Shown piece by piece: positions 8,548 through 17,807 of a DNA stretch of 64,000 nucleotides. How positions within the stretch are numbered: the first letter of the stretch is position 1; every line of letters starts with the position of its first letter. The position numbers and the translations under genes were made by a program. The DNA comes from CAYJPA01 sp964371945 (GTDB lineage: Bacteria > Chloroflexota > Chloroflexia > Thermomicrobiales > UBA6265), in NCBI GenBank assembly GCA_964371945.1, contig CAYJPA010000007.1, positions 1-64,000 of the forward strand, given 5' to 3'. The notes under the pieces were generated by a model. That model was not told the DNA's origin, made no database searches, and saw only the letters and a program-made list of their open reading frames with translations.

Positions 8548-8772
8548 GACTGACGCTCTAGCTGACTCTTAAGCTCCGGTTAGGTAACTGCTTTGCCTCA
8601 TGAGAGGCGTCGTGACCACTTTCTGTTCGAACTTAAGCATCGACAAGATTCCCGATTCTGCATAAGATTGGCCTCAGTAATCGTCAAGATCCAAACGAGT
8701 CCGGCAGGTGTCCCTGCGCCATGAACGTGTACGGCCCCTTATTCGTACGTTCGGAAAGGTAACTGAGCAGAT

Positions 8773-10096
8773 GTGAAAACGATGCTTAATAATCGCACTG
8801 GCAGTCCTGGCAATGGTTGCCACGTCTCTGGCTGCAGGCGGAACGTCTGCTCTGGCAGTGCAAGTCGACCCAGATTTAAGTGCACACGTCGAGGGTACCT
8901 CATACATTTGCCAGAACGCCGCCCGGGCAGGGGAAGTAGACCTTTTCGTCGTTGCGGTTACGGCAGCGGCAGTTGACGGGGACTGTCGAGCCGCAATGAG
9001 CGGTGAGCTCAGTTTCACCATCACGACCACGGATAGTGATACCTATAACGGTTCGACAACTGACGAAGGATTCGTCCAGTTCGACATTACCGCCCCCGCG
9101 ACCTTCGCGTTGACAGAAGATGCGTCTGGCGTCTCAGCGGGAGACATTTCTGTCGAAGACAACGACAATGTGGACTTCCTTTTCATTCAGTATGTCGAAA
9201 GCGTCACATTGCCGCCCGGCCTATCTGGAACCAGCGCCATTCAGATTTATCACCTTAAGTGCCTGGATAACGCTCGCGCCGGTGAAACCGATTTATTCGC
9301 CGGAGAAATTGTACAGGTCGCAGATGTCGAGACGGGCTGCTCTTATGGGGAAGGCACCGTTTTCCTGGTGACGTTACAAAATGTCAACCCGACCGCTGGC
9401 GACGCTGCTGGGGCACTAGACTGGACGACCTTCGAGAATGGTCTCACTGACTACAATAGCGTGCCAGCGGGCAACTACATCGTCACCGAACAAGGGAACG
9501 GTGCGACGTCTCAAATCTTCAATGCCCCCGGTGGTAGCTACGCTTTCGTGAGCGTCATTGATTACTACGGAGTTGAAGACGGGGAGGCTTCGGTCGCGAT
9601 CCACAAGGCGAAGTGCAGTACCGCCGGCGCGGACATCTTCGGGGCCTGCCACGACAACGTTGTCAAGGACATCGACTTCAGCATCAACGATGAGGATGTA
9701 ACGACCAACGCGGACGGCGTCGCCTCTGCCGTGGTCGACGACGGCGAAGCGACGATCGCCGAGTCCGAGGACGACTTCGATGACGAGCTCGGCGCGTACG
9801 TTTTCTGCTCCGAGCAGGGCAACGGCGACGTTTTGATCGACGGGTTGTCCGAGACTGGTGTGGTCAGCTTCGAGGTCGCGGATGGCGATGAGGTCATCTG
9901 CGACTGGTACAACCTCACGGACGAGGCGATCGCCCCCGTCGACGATGACGGCGACAAAGATGACGACGTGACCACGCTTCCGGAAACCGGCGTTGGCGCT
10001 ACTTCTCCGCACTCAAGCGAACTGGTGCTCTTCCTTGGCTTGGCGAATTTGTTTGTGGTCGCCGGCGCGTTCGGCGTCCGTCGCCAGCGCGGCTAA
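8773..10096 (+). CDS. LPETG-anchored surface repeat protein with apparent frameshift in the signal peptide
   Basis: The intact frame runs from ATG 8813 (427 residues), but that start cuts off most of the signal peptide. GTG 8773 in another frame encodes M-K-T-M-L, and removing one A at about 8788-8789 joins it to I-I-A-L-A-V-L-A-M-V-A-T, giving a textbook signal sequence. GGAAAGG lies upstream. The mature part holds Cys-containing repeats (IQIYHLKC, VAIHKAKC, ICDWYN) like those of the minus-strand gene at 10656. The C-terminus is LPETG (residues 389-393 counted from 8813), a hydrophobic helix and RRQRG, a sortase sorting signal. Likely anchored to the cell surface. The indel is either an assembly error or a real mutation. 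Confidence 0.75.
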
Positions 10097-10130
10097 AGCG
10101 AGTCGAGCTCCAACCGACAGGTAGTTGAAT

Positions 10131-10167
10131 CGACGGCTCCGGGAGTTTCCGGGGCCGTCGTTTTTTT
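10131..10167 (+). terminator. Rho-independent terminator after the LPETG protein gene
   Basis: CGACGGCTCCGG pairs with CCGGGGCCGTCG across a short loop (10131-10160), followed by a T-tract through 10167. It lies 34 bases after the stop. Confidence 0.9.
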
Positions 10168-10266
10168 GTTTCAGTTCAGTCCTGTAACACTGGCGATCGA
10201 CGATTGAGTGTTCGTCGTGGTTCGATGAACACGCAAGAACGTGCCGGGCCGGGATTTGAGCATGGA

Positions 10267-10292
10267 GTCGGACACATAGGTCCGACGCTACA
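10267..10292. repeat. Dispersed palindromic repeat copy (GGACACATAGGTCC type)
   Basis: GTCGGACACATAGGTCCGAC followed by GCTACA. The GTCGGAC/GTCCGAC arms surround ACATAG. A near-identical element is at 42055-42082, and the reverse complement starts with TGTAG like the copies at 17622 and 27728. Confidence 0.65.
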
Positions 10293-10368
10293 TGAGACGG
10301 CCACCGCCGATGTCGCAGAACTAGGCGGCTGACCCAACTGCCCTGACCTGGTGTCAATGAAGCTTAAA

Positions 10369-10404
10369 GAACAACGCTCCAGGCTTTCGCCTGGAGCGTT
10401 GTTC
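10369..10404. terminator. Perfect 16-bp inverted repeat, possible bidirectional terminator
   Basis: GAACAACGCTCCAGGC (10369-10384) and its exact complement arm (10389-10404) flank a TTTC loop. There is no long T-run on either side, so it may act as a transcription barrier between the two convergent surface-protein genes rather than a classical terminator. Confidence 0.5.
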
Positions 10405-10580
10405 CTGGAGGAGAGGCGGCCACACCGGGCTGCAACGGTGTGGCGTTGGCTCGCGTAGAGGGTTCGTTCCCGCTAAGCGGTCGATACCATCTTCACAGTG
10501 CCGTTGACCTACCAGCAAGATTGCTGCCACCACCGCGCCGTTCGTGCAAACCGCACCGAACTGCTATTGAATCGACAAGG

Positions 10581-10608
10581 CGACACCTGGACCGTGGCCC
10601 AGGTGTCG
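10581..10608 (-). terminator. Hairpin downstream of the FPNTG protein gene
   Basis: CGACACCTGG (10581-10590) pairs with CCAGGTGTCG (10599-10608). It lies about 48 bases beyond the stop of the minus-strand gene. The base run after the stem is CCTTG, so termination strength is uncertain. The rest of 10097-10655 holds no supported gene. Confidence 0.45.
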
Positions 10609-10655
10609 CATCGCACATCCCTCGCCTTCCGCGAGGTGTCGATTAGGAGTTGGCG

Positions 10656-13424
10656 TTATCCGATGAGCTCGTTCCGCTGCGCGACCGTTGCATCTCGCAT
10701 GGAGGCGCCCGCAACTCCGAGCAAGAGAACCGTTCCGCCGGCAACGATCATCAGGAACGTGCCGCTGAACCCGACGCTGTTGGTCATCGTCAGCGTCCCG
10801 GCGCCCGTGTTCGGGAACTTCTTGACCGGGGGCTCCTTCTCCTTGCCCGGGCCGCAGTTGTAAACGGTCACATAGGAGGTCTCGCCGTCGTAGATCACCA
10901 CTTCGCCATTGCCGTTGACCTGGTCAGACTCGGCCTTGCACCACTGGCGACCGGTCTCGAAGAGATCGTAGTTGCCTGCCGGCAGATACAGGTGAGCGGT
11001 GCCGTCCCAACCGGTGGAGAAGAAAACCGGGTCGCCTTCGCCGCTGGCCGATACGAGTCCGAAGTCAGCGCCGCCCCCGTAGAGCTCACAATGCGCTTCG
11101 TCGTAGATGTGACCGTCGCACCAGTACTTGATCACAACCAGATCGCCACCGTCATAGTCTTCAGGAACGTTGTACCACCAGCAGGTGATGTCCGAGCCCT
11201 TGTGCAGTTCCAGGTCGATCCGGTTGCCGACCGCATAATCGCCGTTGGTGTAAGGAGCGAATTGCTCGTAGTAGTACGGTCCGAGGTCTTCCGACCACTG
11301 ACAAGCAACCCACGTCTGGTAGATCCCCGCCGGGACATCTTCCGCCACCACGTAGTCGTCGTACTCGAGTCCGCCCCAATACGCCGCGCCGAAGATCCAG
11401 TCGCCAGTCGTGTTGACTTGGCTGCCGATCGAGTCGCCGTAGAGCGTGAAATCGATGCCGTTGGTTTGATCCGTGCAATCGTGCTCGGGATCAGCATTCC
11501 AGGCGTAGAGGTCGTAGCCCGCGGGGCAGGTGTACTTGTAGATCGTGATCGAGCCGCCGTCGTACGGAATGTTGAACCAGAAGCAGACGATCTTGCCGTA
11601 CTCGTTGTTGTGCAGTTCGATCGTGCCTTCGTAGACGTCGTAGCTCACGGCCTCGCCTTCGAGCTCATAGCAGTAGACGATTGGTGTACCGTATCCAGTC
11701 GGCATCGCTTCGGTCAGTGTGTAGTTTCCCGCCTCGACGTTGTCGAACCCGGCGAAACCATCCGCATCCGTGTTCTCGATGCCGACGAGCTCCTGGCCGC
11801 CGTCACCAAGCTCGTTCAGCGTGAAGTCGATACCGGACATTGCCTGGTCGCATTCGACCATTAGCTCGTCGAGATTTGCATCGTAGGCATCGAAGCCAAC
11901 CGGGCACTCCCACTTGTAGATGTCGATTTCGCCATCGTAGTGCGGGAAGTTGAACCAATCGCAGTACATGCCTTCGTTCGGGTACATCTCCTGCTCGAGC
12001 ACGCCGCCTGGAAGGCTTTGAAGAGGAACGATACCGTCGATCGCGATCGGTGGGTTGCCGCCTTCGCCATCCGCATCGTAGATCGCGCCCCAGCCGCAGA
12101 AGACGACCGGATCGCCGTAGCCAGATGGGATTTCCTCAGCGATCACGATGTTGCCAGGCTGTACGCCGCCGAAGATAACAGTTCCGTCTCCATCATCGCC
12201 GGTCGTCTTGATCTGACCGAGCGCCAGATCGTCATCTGGGTATGAGAGTTCGAACTCCACACCGTTCATGTACCCGGTGCAGGCTGCGAGGTAGTCTTCC
12301 AGCGTCGGCTCGACCGCGAACGCGAGTCCTTCAGGGCATTCCCACTTTTGAATGGTGATCCCGCCGTGATCGCTTGGGAAGTTGAACCAATCGCAGAAGA
12401 TGTACTCGCCTTCGTTCAGCGTGAGCTCCGTTGAGCCGTTGAGCACGTCCGCCTGGTAGTACTGAGCGAGCTCAGCCCCGGTGACATCGTGATTTGTGCA
12501 GAAGACCACCGGTGTGTCATAGCCGGCCGGAATCTCTTCAGTCACTTCGTAATCGCCAGGAAAGAGCTCCTCGAAATTGACCGCGCTCTCGATCTCGTCG
12601 CCGGTCGATTCGGACTGCACTGGATTGCCTTCAACCGTCAGATCGAACTTCACGCCGTTCATCGTGCCCTGGCAGTCGGCAGCAAGATCGTAGTAGTCCT
12701 TATCCGTGGCATCGTAGTTCAGCGGGCAGTCATGCTTGTTGATGTAGATGCTGCCGTCGTTCTCCTCCTCAGCATGGAAGTCGCCTGGCACGTTGAACCA
12801 GTCACAGTAGAACCATTCGCCTGGCTGTAGCTCGTGCTGCAGCTCACCCTCGCTAGACCAGTACTGTGAAAAGCCGCTCTCGCTGCCATCAGCGAAGTAG
12901 CCGTCGCAGAAGATCCACGGCTCACCGTAGCCGTCCGGAATACTCTCGGTGATCGAGATGTACCCAGCTCCAACTTGCTCATCGGTGAAGCTGCCGTTGT
13001 AGGCGGACTCACCAACCGATGAGGAGACCGTAAACGGGGCGTCCATCGGCCAGCAGTTTGCCGCCAATTGGTAATAGTCGCCGTCGTAGTCCTCTTCGCA
13101 ACCGAGCTTGTTGATCTGGACCGCGCCGACAGCGATCGGATCAGCAAGCGTCGGTTCTTTGGTGACGACCACCAGATCGTCAACCTCATCGAACATCGGA
13201 TCATCCGGGGTTTCGCCCGGCTGAACCTGTAAATCGGTGACCCGCACATTTGAGCTGCTGCTGAGCTTGATGTCATTGTTCGCCGCGCTCACACTATTCG
13301 GCGAGAACGGCATGGCCGCCATCGCCAGCATCAACACGATCAGTGCGACCGCGCCAAGCCGGATCACTCGCCCGCCATTGCCGCGACCATGTCCACTTAT
13401 CCGCTTTCTCTTCGAGGTCTTCAT
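10656..13424 (-). CDS. Large multi-repeat surface protein with FPNTG sortase-like signal
   Basis: 922 residues. The N-terminus has a basic region (MKTSKRKR), then a hydrophobic core (GAVALIVLMLAMAAMPF), a long signal peptide. Six repeats of about 100-150 residues follow. Each opens with a strand ending in a cysteine (INKHDC, IQKWEC, IYKWEC, IYKYTC) and the first four close with Y/V-C-D/F-W-F-N; the last two read CWWYN and VTVYNC. Many contain the SpaA-like turn YEVTEEIPAGY. The C-terminus is FPNTG (about residues 870-874), a hydrophobic helix and a polar tail, resembling an LPxTG signal with Phe for Leu. Start ATG 13424 follows GAAGGAG. Likely an extended cell-surface stalk or adhesin, possibly with disulfides; anchoring by sortase is inferred. 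Confidence 0.85.
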   Translation of the reverse strand: MKTSKRKRISGHGRGNGGRVIRLGAVALIVLMLAMAAMPFSPNSVSAANNDIKLSSSSNVRVTDLQVQPGETPDDPMFDEVDDLVVVTKEPTLADPIAVGAVQINKLGCEEDYDGDYYQLAANCWPMDAPFTVSSSVGESAYNGSFTDEQVGAGYISITESIPDGYGEPWIFCDGYFADGSESGFSQYWSSEGELQHELQPGEWFYCDWFNVPGDFHAEEENDGSIYINKHDCPLNYDATDKDYYDLAADCQGTMNGVKFDLTVEGNPVQSESTGDEIESAVNFEELFPGDYEVTEEIPAGYDTPVVFCTNHDVTGAELAQYYQADVLNGSTELTLNEGEYIFCDWFNFPSDHGGITIQKWECPEGLAFAVEPTLEDYLAACTGYMNGVEFELSYPDDDLALGQIKTTGDDGDGTVIFGGVQPGNIVIAEEIPSGYGDPVVFCGWGAIYDADGEGGNPPIAIDGIVPLQSLPGGVLEQEMYPNEGMYCDWFNFPHYDGEIDIYKWECPVGFDAYDANLDELMVECDQAMSGIDFTLNELGDGGQELVGIENTDADGFAGFDNVEAGNYTLTEAMPTGYGTPIVYCYELEGEAVSYDVYEGTIELHNNEYGKIVCFWFNIPYDGGSITIYKYTCPAGYDLYAWNADPEHDCTDQTNGIDFTLYGDSIGSQVNTTGDWIFGAAYWGGLEYDDYVVAEDVPAGIYQTWVACQWSEDLGPYYYEQFAPYTNGDYAVGNRIDLELHKGSDITCWWYNVPEDYDGGDLVVIKYWCDGHIYDEAHCELYGGGADFGLVSASGEGDPVFFSTGWDGTAHLYLPAGNYDLFETGRQWCKAESDQVNGNGEVVIYDGETSYVTVYNCGPGKEKEPPVKKFPNTGAGTLTMTNSVGFSGTFLMIVAGGTVLLLGVAGASMRDATVAQRNELIG

Positions 13425-13636
13425 GTACGTGCTCCTTCGGTCTCTTTCCATAACCGCTCGTCAGTTCGTCGACATAGCTATCCTGAGCCCGACGAGCAAT
13501 CGGAACATCCAGGGGATCACTTGCTTTTCAAGAAGCATGGATGCACGCGGCGATAAGTGAATTCACGTAGAGGCGGACCAACGGACGCCGCCTGAGCGAC
13601 CGCCCGTATGAGCAGAATGAATTTACGGATTTCTTG

Positions 13637-16180
13637 CTATACGAAACCCTGCCTCAGGGCGTGCGCGGCGGCGGCGGTGCGGGAGTTGACCCCCAGTTTG
13701 TTGAGAATGTTGAGCACGTGCGTCATCGCGGTGCGATGACTGATAAAGAGTGCTTCACCAATCTCCTTGTCGGACTTGCCTTCGACAAGCAGTCGCAAGA
13801 CCTCGAGCTCGCGCCGGGTTATGCCGGCCGCGACTGCCGCGGACTTGTCTGCTTCGCGCGCGGCCGCGGCGACCGCCGCCGCCGCGGTCTCGTCAGCGCT
13901 ACTTGCCACGTAGGTAACGGCGTCTTCCATTGACATCGCCTGTCCGGCGTTCCAGGCCGCTGCAAACGAAGCAGAGTCAAGTCCGGAACGAAGCGCGGCG
14001 GTCGCCCGCTCCTGGAGATCGCGCTCTTTCGGCGGGAATTGATATCCAATCCGCGTTTGCATGCCCTCGGCAGCCCCGAGCAGGCGAACCGCGCGCTCCT
14101 TCAACCCGGCACGCATCGCGATCACCGCCAATCCCGATAGGCTTTCGGCAAAACCCGCGACATTCCCCTGCTCCGCGCGGAGCACGAGGCTCTCTTGCCA
14201 TAAAGCGGCAGAGCGGGCGAGATCTCCCTGGTCGCGCAGCACCTCCGCCAGGTTGTGGAGCGAGAGCGCCGCACCAGATCGATCGCCGCGTTCTCGATAC
14301 GTTGCAAGCGCCTCTTCATATCTGGCGGCCGCTCGGACGAGATCGCCCGCTTCGAATGCCGCGACACCGAGATTGTTCAGCGCCAGAGCCGTCCGGAGTT
14401 GATCTCCGAGCTCGCGCCAAATCACGAGGCTCTCCTCAAAGAGCGCGGTCGCCCGTTCGGGATCGCCCTGACGCCGGGCAACGATGCCCAGATTGTTCAG
14501 TGATGCTGCCATCCGGAGCCGATCACCCGAGGCGCGGAAGATCGCGAGCGCCTCTTCGCCCAGGTGTTGCGCGCGGGCGTAATTTCCCTGATCCTGCGCG
14601 ACGACCCCGAGGTTATTGAGGGCGCTGGCAACGACTGATGTGTCGTTCAACTCCCGTGCAATTGAAAGCGCCTCTTCGTACAATGCGATCGCCCGGTCAT
14701 ACTCGCCCTGTCTCCTGGCGAGTGTGGCGGCAGCGATCAATGCGCTGGTGCGTTCCTTTGTCCCTTGTCCTCCAGCCGCGAGCGCCCGATCGGTCCAGGT
14801 GCGCCCCTCCGTCAAGTTGCCCCGGATCTCCCAATACTGCGGAAGGGCTCCGGATATCGCCTGCGCTGTCGCTGCATCGCCCCGTTCGATCGACCAGTTC
14901 AGCGCGGTTCGGAGATTGTCGAGCTCAGCATCGAGCCTCAGCAGGGAAGCCGCCTGGCGTGGACCGCTCAACTCTTCGCGAGCGCGTTCAACCAGATTGC
15001 AGAAGTAACGCGCATGTTTATCCCGCAGCACTTTGTCCTCGGCCGCCTCGGCGAGGAGCTCGGAGGCAAAATCACGAATCGTTTCGAGCATGCCAAAACG
15101 GGCCTCGCCGTCCGCGCCTTCGATCTGCCGCACCAAGCTGTGGTCGACCAGTCCAGAGATGCCGTCGAGCACCTCGAGCGAATCGAGTTGAGCGGCGCCG
15201 GCTGTTCCCGGATCGACGACAAGCTCCTCCGCTGCTTCAAGCGTGCATCCGCGAGCAAAGATCGCGAGCCTCCGGAAGAGTGTCTTTTCGCTTTCGTCAA
15301 GCAGGTCGATGCTCCACGAAATCGCGTTCCGCAGCGTTTGCTGGCGTTCGGGCAGATCGCGCGGCCCTCCTGTGAGCAGTTGAAGCCGGTTCGCAAGCCT
15401 CGGCAGCATCGCGCTCGGCGGCAGGAGCTTCACGCGCGCAGCGGCCAGCTCGATCGCCAGCGGGAGACCGTCCAACCGGGCGCAAATCTCCGCGATGACT
15501 GCCGCGTTCTCCTTCGTCAGCTCGATATCGGGCCGAACCGCTTGAGCACGCTCGAGAAAGAGAGCGACCGAAGGATTCCGTGCCAATTCGGCAAGCTCCG
15601 GGAGCCGCTTGGGATCGGGTGCCGGCAATGGCGAAAGTGGAAGCTCGCGCTCGCCCCGAATGTGGAGCACCAACCGGCTTGTGACCAGTGCTTTGACTTC
15701 GCCGCAGGCGCCGAGCAGAGTCGCCAGCGAGGTCGCCGCCTCGGTCACCTGCTCAAAGTTGTCGAGCACGAGGAGAACGCGTCGATTCCGGAGCGCGTCG
15801 CGGAGCCGGACATCGATCGGCAGATCGCCATCCTCGCGGATGCCGACCGCTCGGGCAATCGCCGGAAGCACGCCGGCGGAATCGATAACATTGGCGAGCG
15901 CGACGAACGCGACTGCTTCAAACCCCTCGCGGATTTGGTCCGCAACTTCGAGCGCAAGACGCGTCTTTCCGGTTCCGCCCGGACCACTGAGCGTCACGAT
16001 GCGCACATCGGGTCGCTCGATCATCGCGGCGACTTGTTCGAGCTCATGCTCCCGGCCGATCAGCGCGGTGAGTGGAGCCGGAAGTGTGCTGTTGATCTTC
16101 TCGGACATCGCGTCGGGGCTTGTCCCATCATGAGCGAGCGGCGGTTTCGCTTTCGGAACGCTTGCGACCTTGGGCTCCAT
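13637..16180 (-). CDS. LuxR-family regulator with NB-ARC-type ATPase and TPR repeats
   Basis: 847 residues from ATG 16180. After LTALIGREHELEQV comes the P-loop GPGGTGKT at 66-73 and a Walker B strand VLLVLDNFEQV, typical of the AfsR/NB-ARC STAND ATPases. The middle third is a run of tetratricopeptide repeats with recurring ALNNLG and A-L-Y/F-E-E-(A/S)-L. The last ~65 residues form a LuxR HTH (RELEVLRLLVEGKSDKEIG, then HRTAMTHVLNILNKLG). It is a signal-responsive transcription activator; ligand and targets are unknown. An in-frame extension to 16594 is open but would overlap the divergent gene, and ATG 16108 is an alternative start. The adjacent surface genes are possible targets. Confidence 0.9.
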   Translation of the reverse strand: MEPKVASVPKAKPPLAHDGTSPDAMSEKINSTLPAPLTALIGREHELEQVAAMIERPDVRIVTLSGPGGTGKTRLALEVADQIREGFEAVAFVALANVIDSAGVLPAIARAVGIREDGDLPIDVRLRDALRNRRVLLVLDNFEQVTEAATSLATLLGACGEVKALVTSRLVLHIRGERELPLSPLPAPDPKRLPELAELARNPSVALFLERAQAVRPDIELTKENAAVIAEICARLDGLPLAIELAAARVKLLPPSAMLPRLANRLQLLTGGPRDLPERQQTLRNAISWSIDLLDESEKTLFRRLAIFARGCTLEAAEELVVDPGTAGAAQLDSLEVLDGISGLVDHSLVRQIEGADGEARFGMLETIRDFASELLAEAAEDKVLRDKHARYFCNLVERAREELSGPRQAASLLRLDAELDNLRTALNWSIERGDAATAQAISGALPQYWEIRGNLTEGRTWTDRALAAGGQGTKERTSALIAAATLARRQGEYDRAIALYEEALSIARELNDTSVVASALNNLGVVAQDQGNYARAQHLGEEALAIFRASGDRLRMAASLNNLGIVARRQGDPERATALFEESLVIWRELGDQLRTALALNNLGVAAFEAGDLVRAAARYEEALATYRERGDRSGAALSLHNLAEVLRDQGDLARSAALWQESLVLRAEQGNVAGFAESLSGLAVIAMRAGLKERAVRLLGAAEGMQTRIGYQFPPKERDLQERATAALRSGLDSASFAAAWNAGQAMSMEDAVTYVASSADETAAAAVAAAAREADKSAAVAAGITRRELEVLRLLVEGKSDKEIGEALFISHRTAMTHVLNILNKLGVNSRTAAAAHALRQGFV

Positions 16181-16273
16181 GATGATCGTAGCCGAACCCT
16201 CCGTCAAATGTGGGCAAATCACGGGGACCGGCAGACGGTGCATGCTATGATCCCGCCGGGAGAAATCGCGATC

Positions 16274-16837
16274 ATGGCAGACTCGTTCGACTCGAATCAC
16301 CTCAGTTCCGAGCTTCTTTCGTTCGGCGAGGCCGGCCGGTTGACCGGTAAACCCAAGGCATATCTGAAGGAGCTCGCCGAATCCGGCCACCTTTCTGTTC
16401 GGCTCCAGCCCGCTAATGGCGAATCGAAGCTCCGCGTCACTCGTTCCGGATTGGCGGAAGCTGGACTTCTCCACACTGATTTTGATATCGCGTTGCCGGA
16501 TCGAGGGGATGTCGGCGAATTGATCGCGTTGGTTCGCGAACAGGCATCGCGAATCTCCGCCCTCGAGGAGCAGCGCTTTCAACTCGGCGCGCAATTGGGA
16601 GCGGCGATCGAACGTGTCGCATCGCTCGAGGATCAGGTTTCCGAGTTGGTTCAGTCAAGTGACATCGAGAATTCGACGATTGAAGCCATTTCGGCAGAAG
16701 CAAACGGACACGGTCATTCGGTTTCGGCATTCCGTTCTCTCGTCGAAGCTCGCGCCCGGAATGTGCGCCTGCCAAATCCGATCCGCGCCCGCCTGGCATC
16801 CTCACGATTTCATCTTCCGAGCCGGAGAGAGCACTGA
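16274..16837 (+). CDS. HTH/coiled-coil DNA-binding-like protein
   Basis: 187 residues from ATG 16274, preceded by GGGAGA; ATG 16247 is an alternative. The opening LLSFGEAGRLTGKPKAYLKE and ESGHLSVRL look like a MerR/excisionase-type winged helix. Residues ~85-130 form a heptad-like coiled coil (EQASRISALEEQRFQLGAQL, RVASLEDQVSELV). The C-terminus is basic (ARARNVRLP, IRARLASSRF). It is divergent from the LuxR-type regulator with 93 bases between starts and lies just ahead of a phosphoesterase. No named family recognised; a DNA-binding or adaptor role is inferred from the HTH-like segment. The same frame stays open far upstream only because it is antisense to the regulator. Confidence 0.55.
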   Translation: MADSFDSNHLSSELLSFGEAGRLTGKPKAYLKELAESGHLSVRLQPANGESKLRVTRSGLAEAGLLHTDFDIALPDRGDVGELIALVREQASRISALEEQRFQLGAQLGAAIERVASLEDQVSELVQSSDIENSTIEAISAEANGHGHSVSAFRSLVEARARNVRLPNPIRARLASSRFHLPSRREH

Positions 16838-16869
16838 CCCGCTCGTTGCCTTCCAACCTTGAGGTCGAC

Positions 16870-17586
16870 ATGAGAATCGCGGTTCTGTCGGATATCCACG
16901 GGTTCAGCATCGCGCTCGAAACGGTTCTCGCCGATATCGATCGCACCGGTCCGTACGACGAGATCGTCGTCGCGGGCGATCTCTGCGAGGTCGGACCTGC
17001 ACCGGCCGAGGTGCTCGACCAATTGCAATCGCGCGAATTGACCGTGCTTCAAGGGAACACGGACTTCGATATCGTCGAAGCTGCTCGCATGGGCGTCGGT
17101 CGCGGTTCGCTCGATTTCGTGCTCGATCAGATCGGCGACGACGGCGTCGACTACCTCGACAAGCTGCCGCTCTCACGCCGAATCGTCCCGCCAGGAGCCA
17201 CGGCGCCTGAGCACGACCTCCTGGTTGTACACGCCAACCCGCGGAATCTCATCGATCGAATCGAGCCAACCATGAGCGACCGTGAGCTGCGCGAAGCGAT
17301 CGGCGACGAGACCGCGGGCGCGATCGCGTTCGGCCACTTCCATGTCTGCTTCATCAGATCGCTTGACCAACAACTGCTGGTCGACGTTTCGGCGACCGGC
17401 AACCCAAAAGACGGCGATCTCCGCTGCAAGTATGGCGTCCTAACGTGGGACGAGGACTCCAGAACATGGAGCGCGGAGCTCCGCAAACTTGACTATCCGC
17501 TCGGCGAAACTGAAGAACAAATCCTCCACAGCGCTCTCTCAAACCCCGAAAAAGTGCTCAAAAAACTCATCAAAGCCAGTTACTGA
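16870..17586 (+). CDS. Calcineurin-like metallophosphoesterase
   Basis: 238 residues. Metal-site motifs are in order: D8-I-H10, G-D37-L, GNTD at 62-65 (usually GN(H/C)D), VVHANP, and GHFHV. This matches the YfcE/PF12850-type metallophosphoesterases that hydrolyse phosphodiesters or phosphomonoesters with a di-metal centre. The substrate is not predictable. ATG 16870 is preferred because TTGAGG lies 5 bases upstream and the family begins at this Met; ATG 16846 would add 8 residues. Confidence 0.85.
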   Translation: MRIAVLSDIHGFSIALETVLADIDRTGPYDEIVVAGDLCEVGPAPAEVLDQLQSRELTVLQGNTDFDIVEAARMGVGRGSLDFVLDQIGDDGVDYLDKLPLSRRIVPPGATAPEHDLLVVHANPRNLIDRIEPTMSDRELREAIGDETAGAIAFGHFHVCFIRSLDQQLLVDVSATGNPKDGDLRCKYGVLTWDEDSRTWSAELRKLDYPLGETEEQILHSALSNPEKVLKKLIKASY

Positions 17587-17621
17587 CCCGACCAAATTGC
17601 TCGATCTGTTCGTTTGCCACA

Positions 17622-17646
17622 TGTAGGGGCGGTTCGTGAACCACCC
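17622..17646. repeat. Dispersed TGTAG-headed palindrome, copy 1
   Basis: TGTAG followed by GGGCGGTTCGTGAACCACCC, an imperfect palindrome. Together with the preceding GTTTGCCACA it matches the element at 27718-27752 in 33 of 35 positions. It lies 35 bases after the phosphoesterase stop and may fold in the 3' untranslated RNA. Confidence 0.7.
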
Positions 17647-17807
17647 TGGCTTGAACACCCTATCTTTCTTTCGTCGGACGGCCAATGTCGGCGATCGCCG
17701 TAACTAACATGTTTCCGGGTCCGAACATTGGGTGAGCAATGCTGCCGCCAGACGATTTGCGCATCGCGACTGCTTTCCCTAACGAGCAGATGGGATCGAG
17801 GCGGTTC

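Noticed and set aside
10650..11864. 404-codon plus-strand frame opposite the FPNTG protein gene
   Set aside because: It mirrors the repeats of the minus-strand gene and has no independent motif, while the minus strand carries signal peptide, repeats and sortase signal.
14765..16246. A very long plus-strand open frame running into the HTH/coiled-coil gene
   Set aside because: It is antisense to the LuxR-type regulator, which has clear ATPase, TPR and HTH motifs. Only the part from 16274 encodes something on its own and has a ribosome site.
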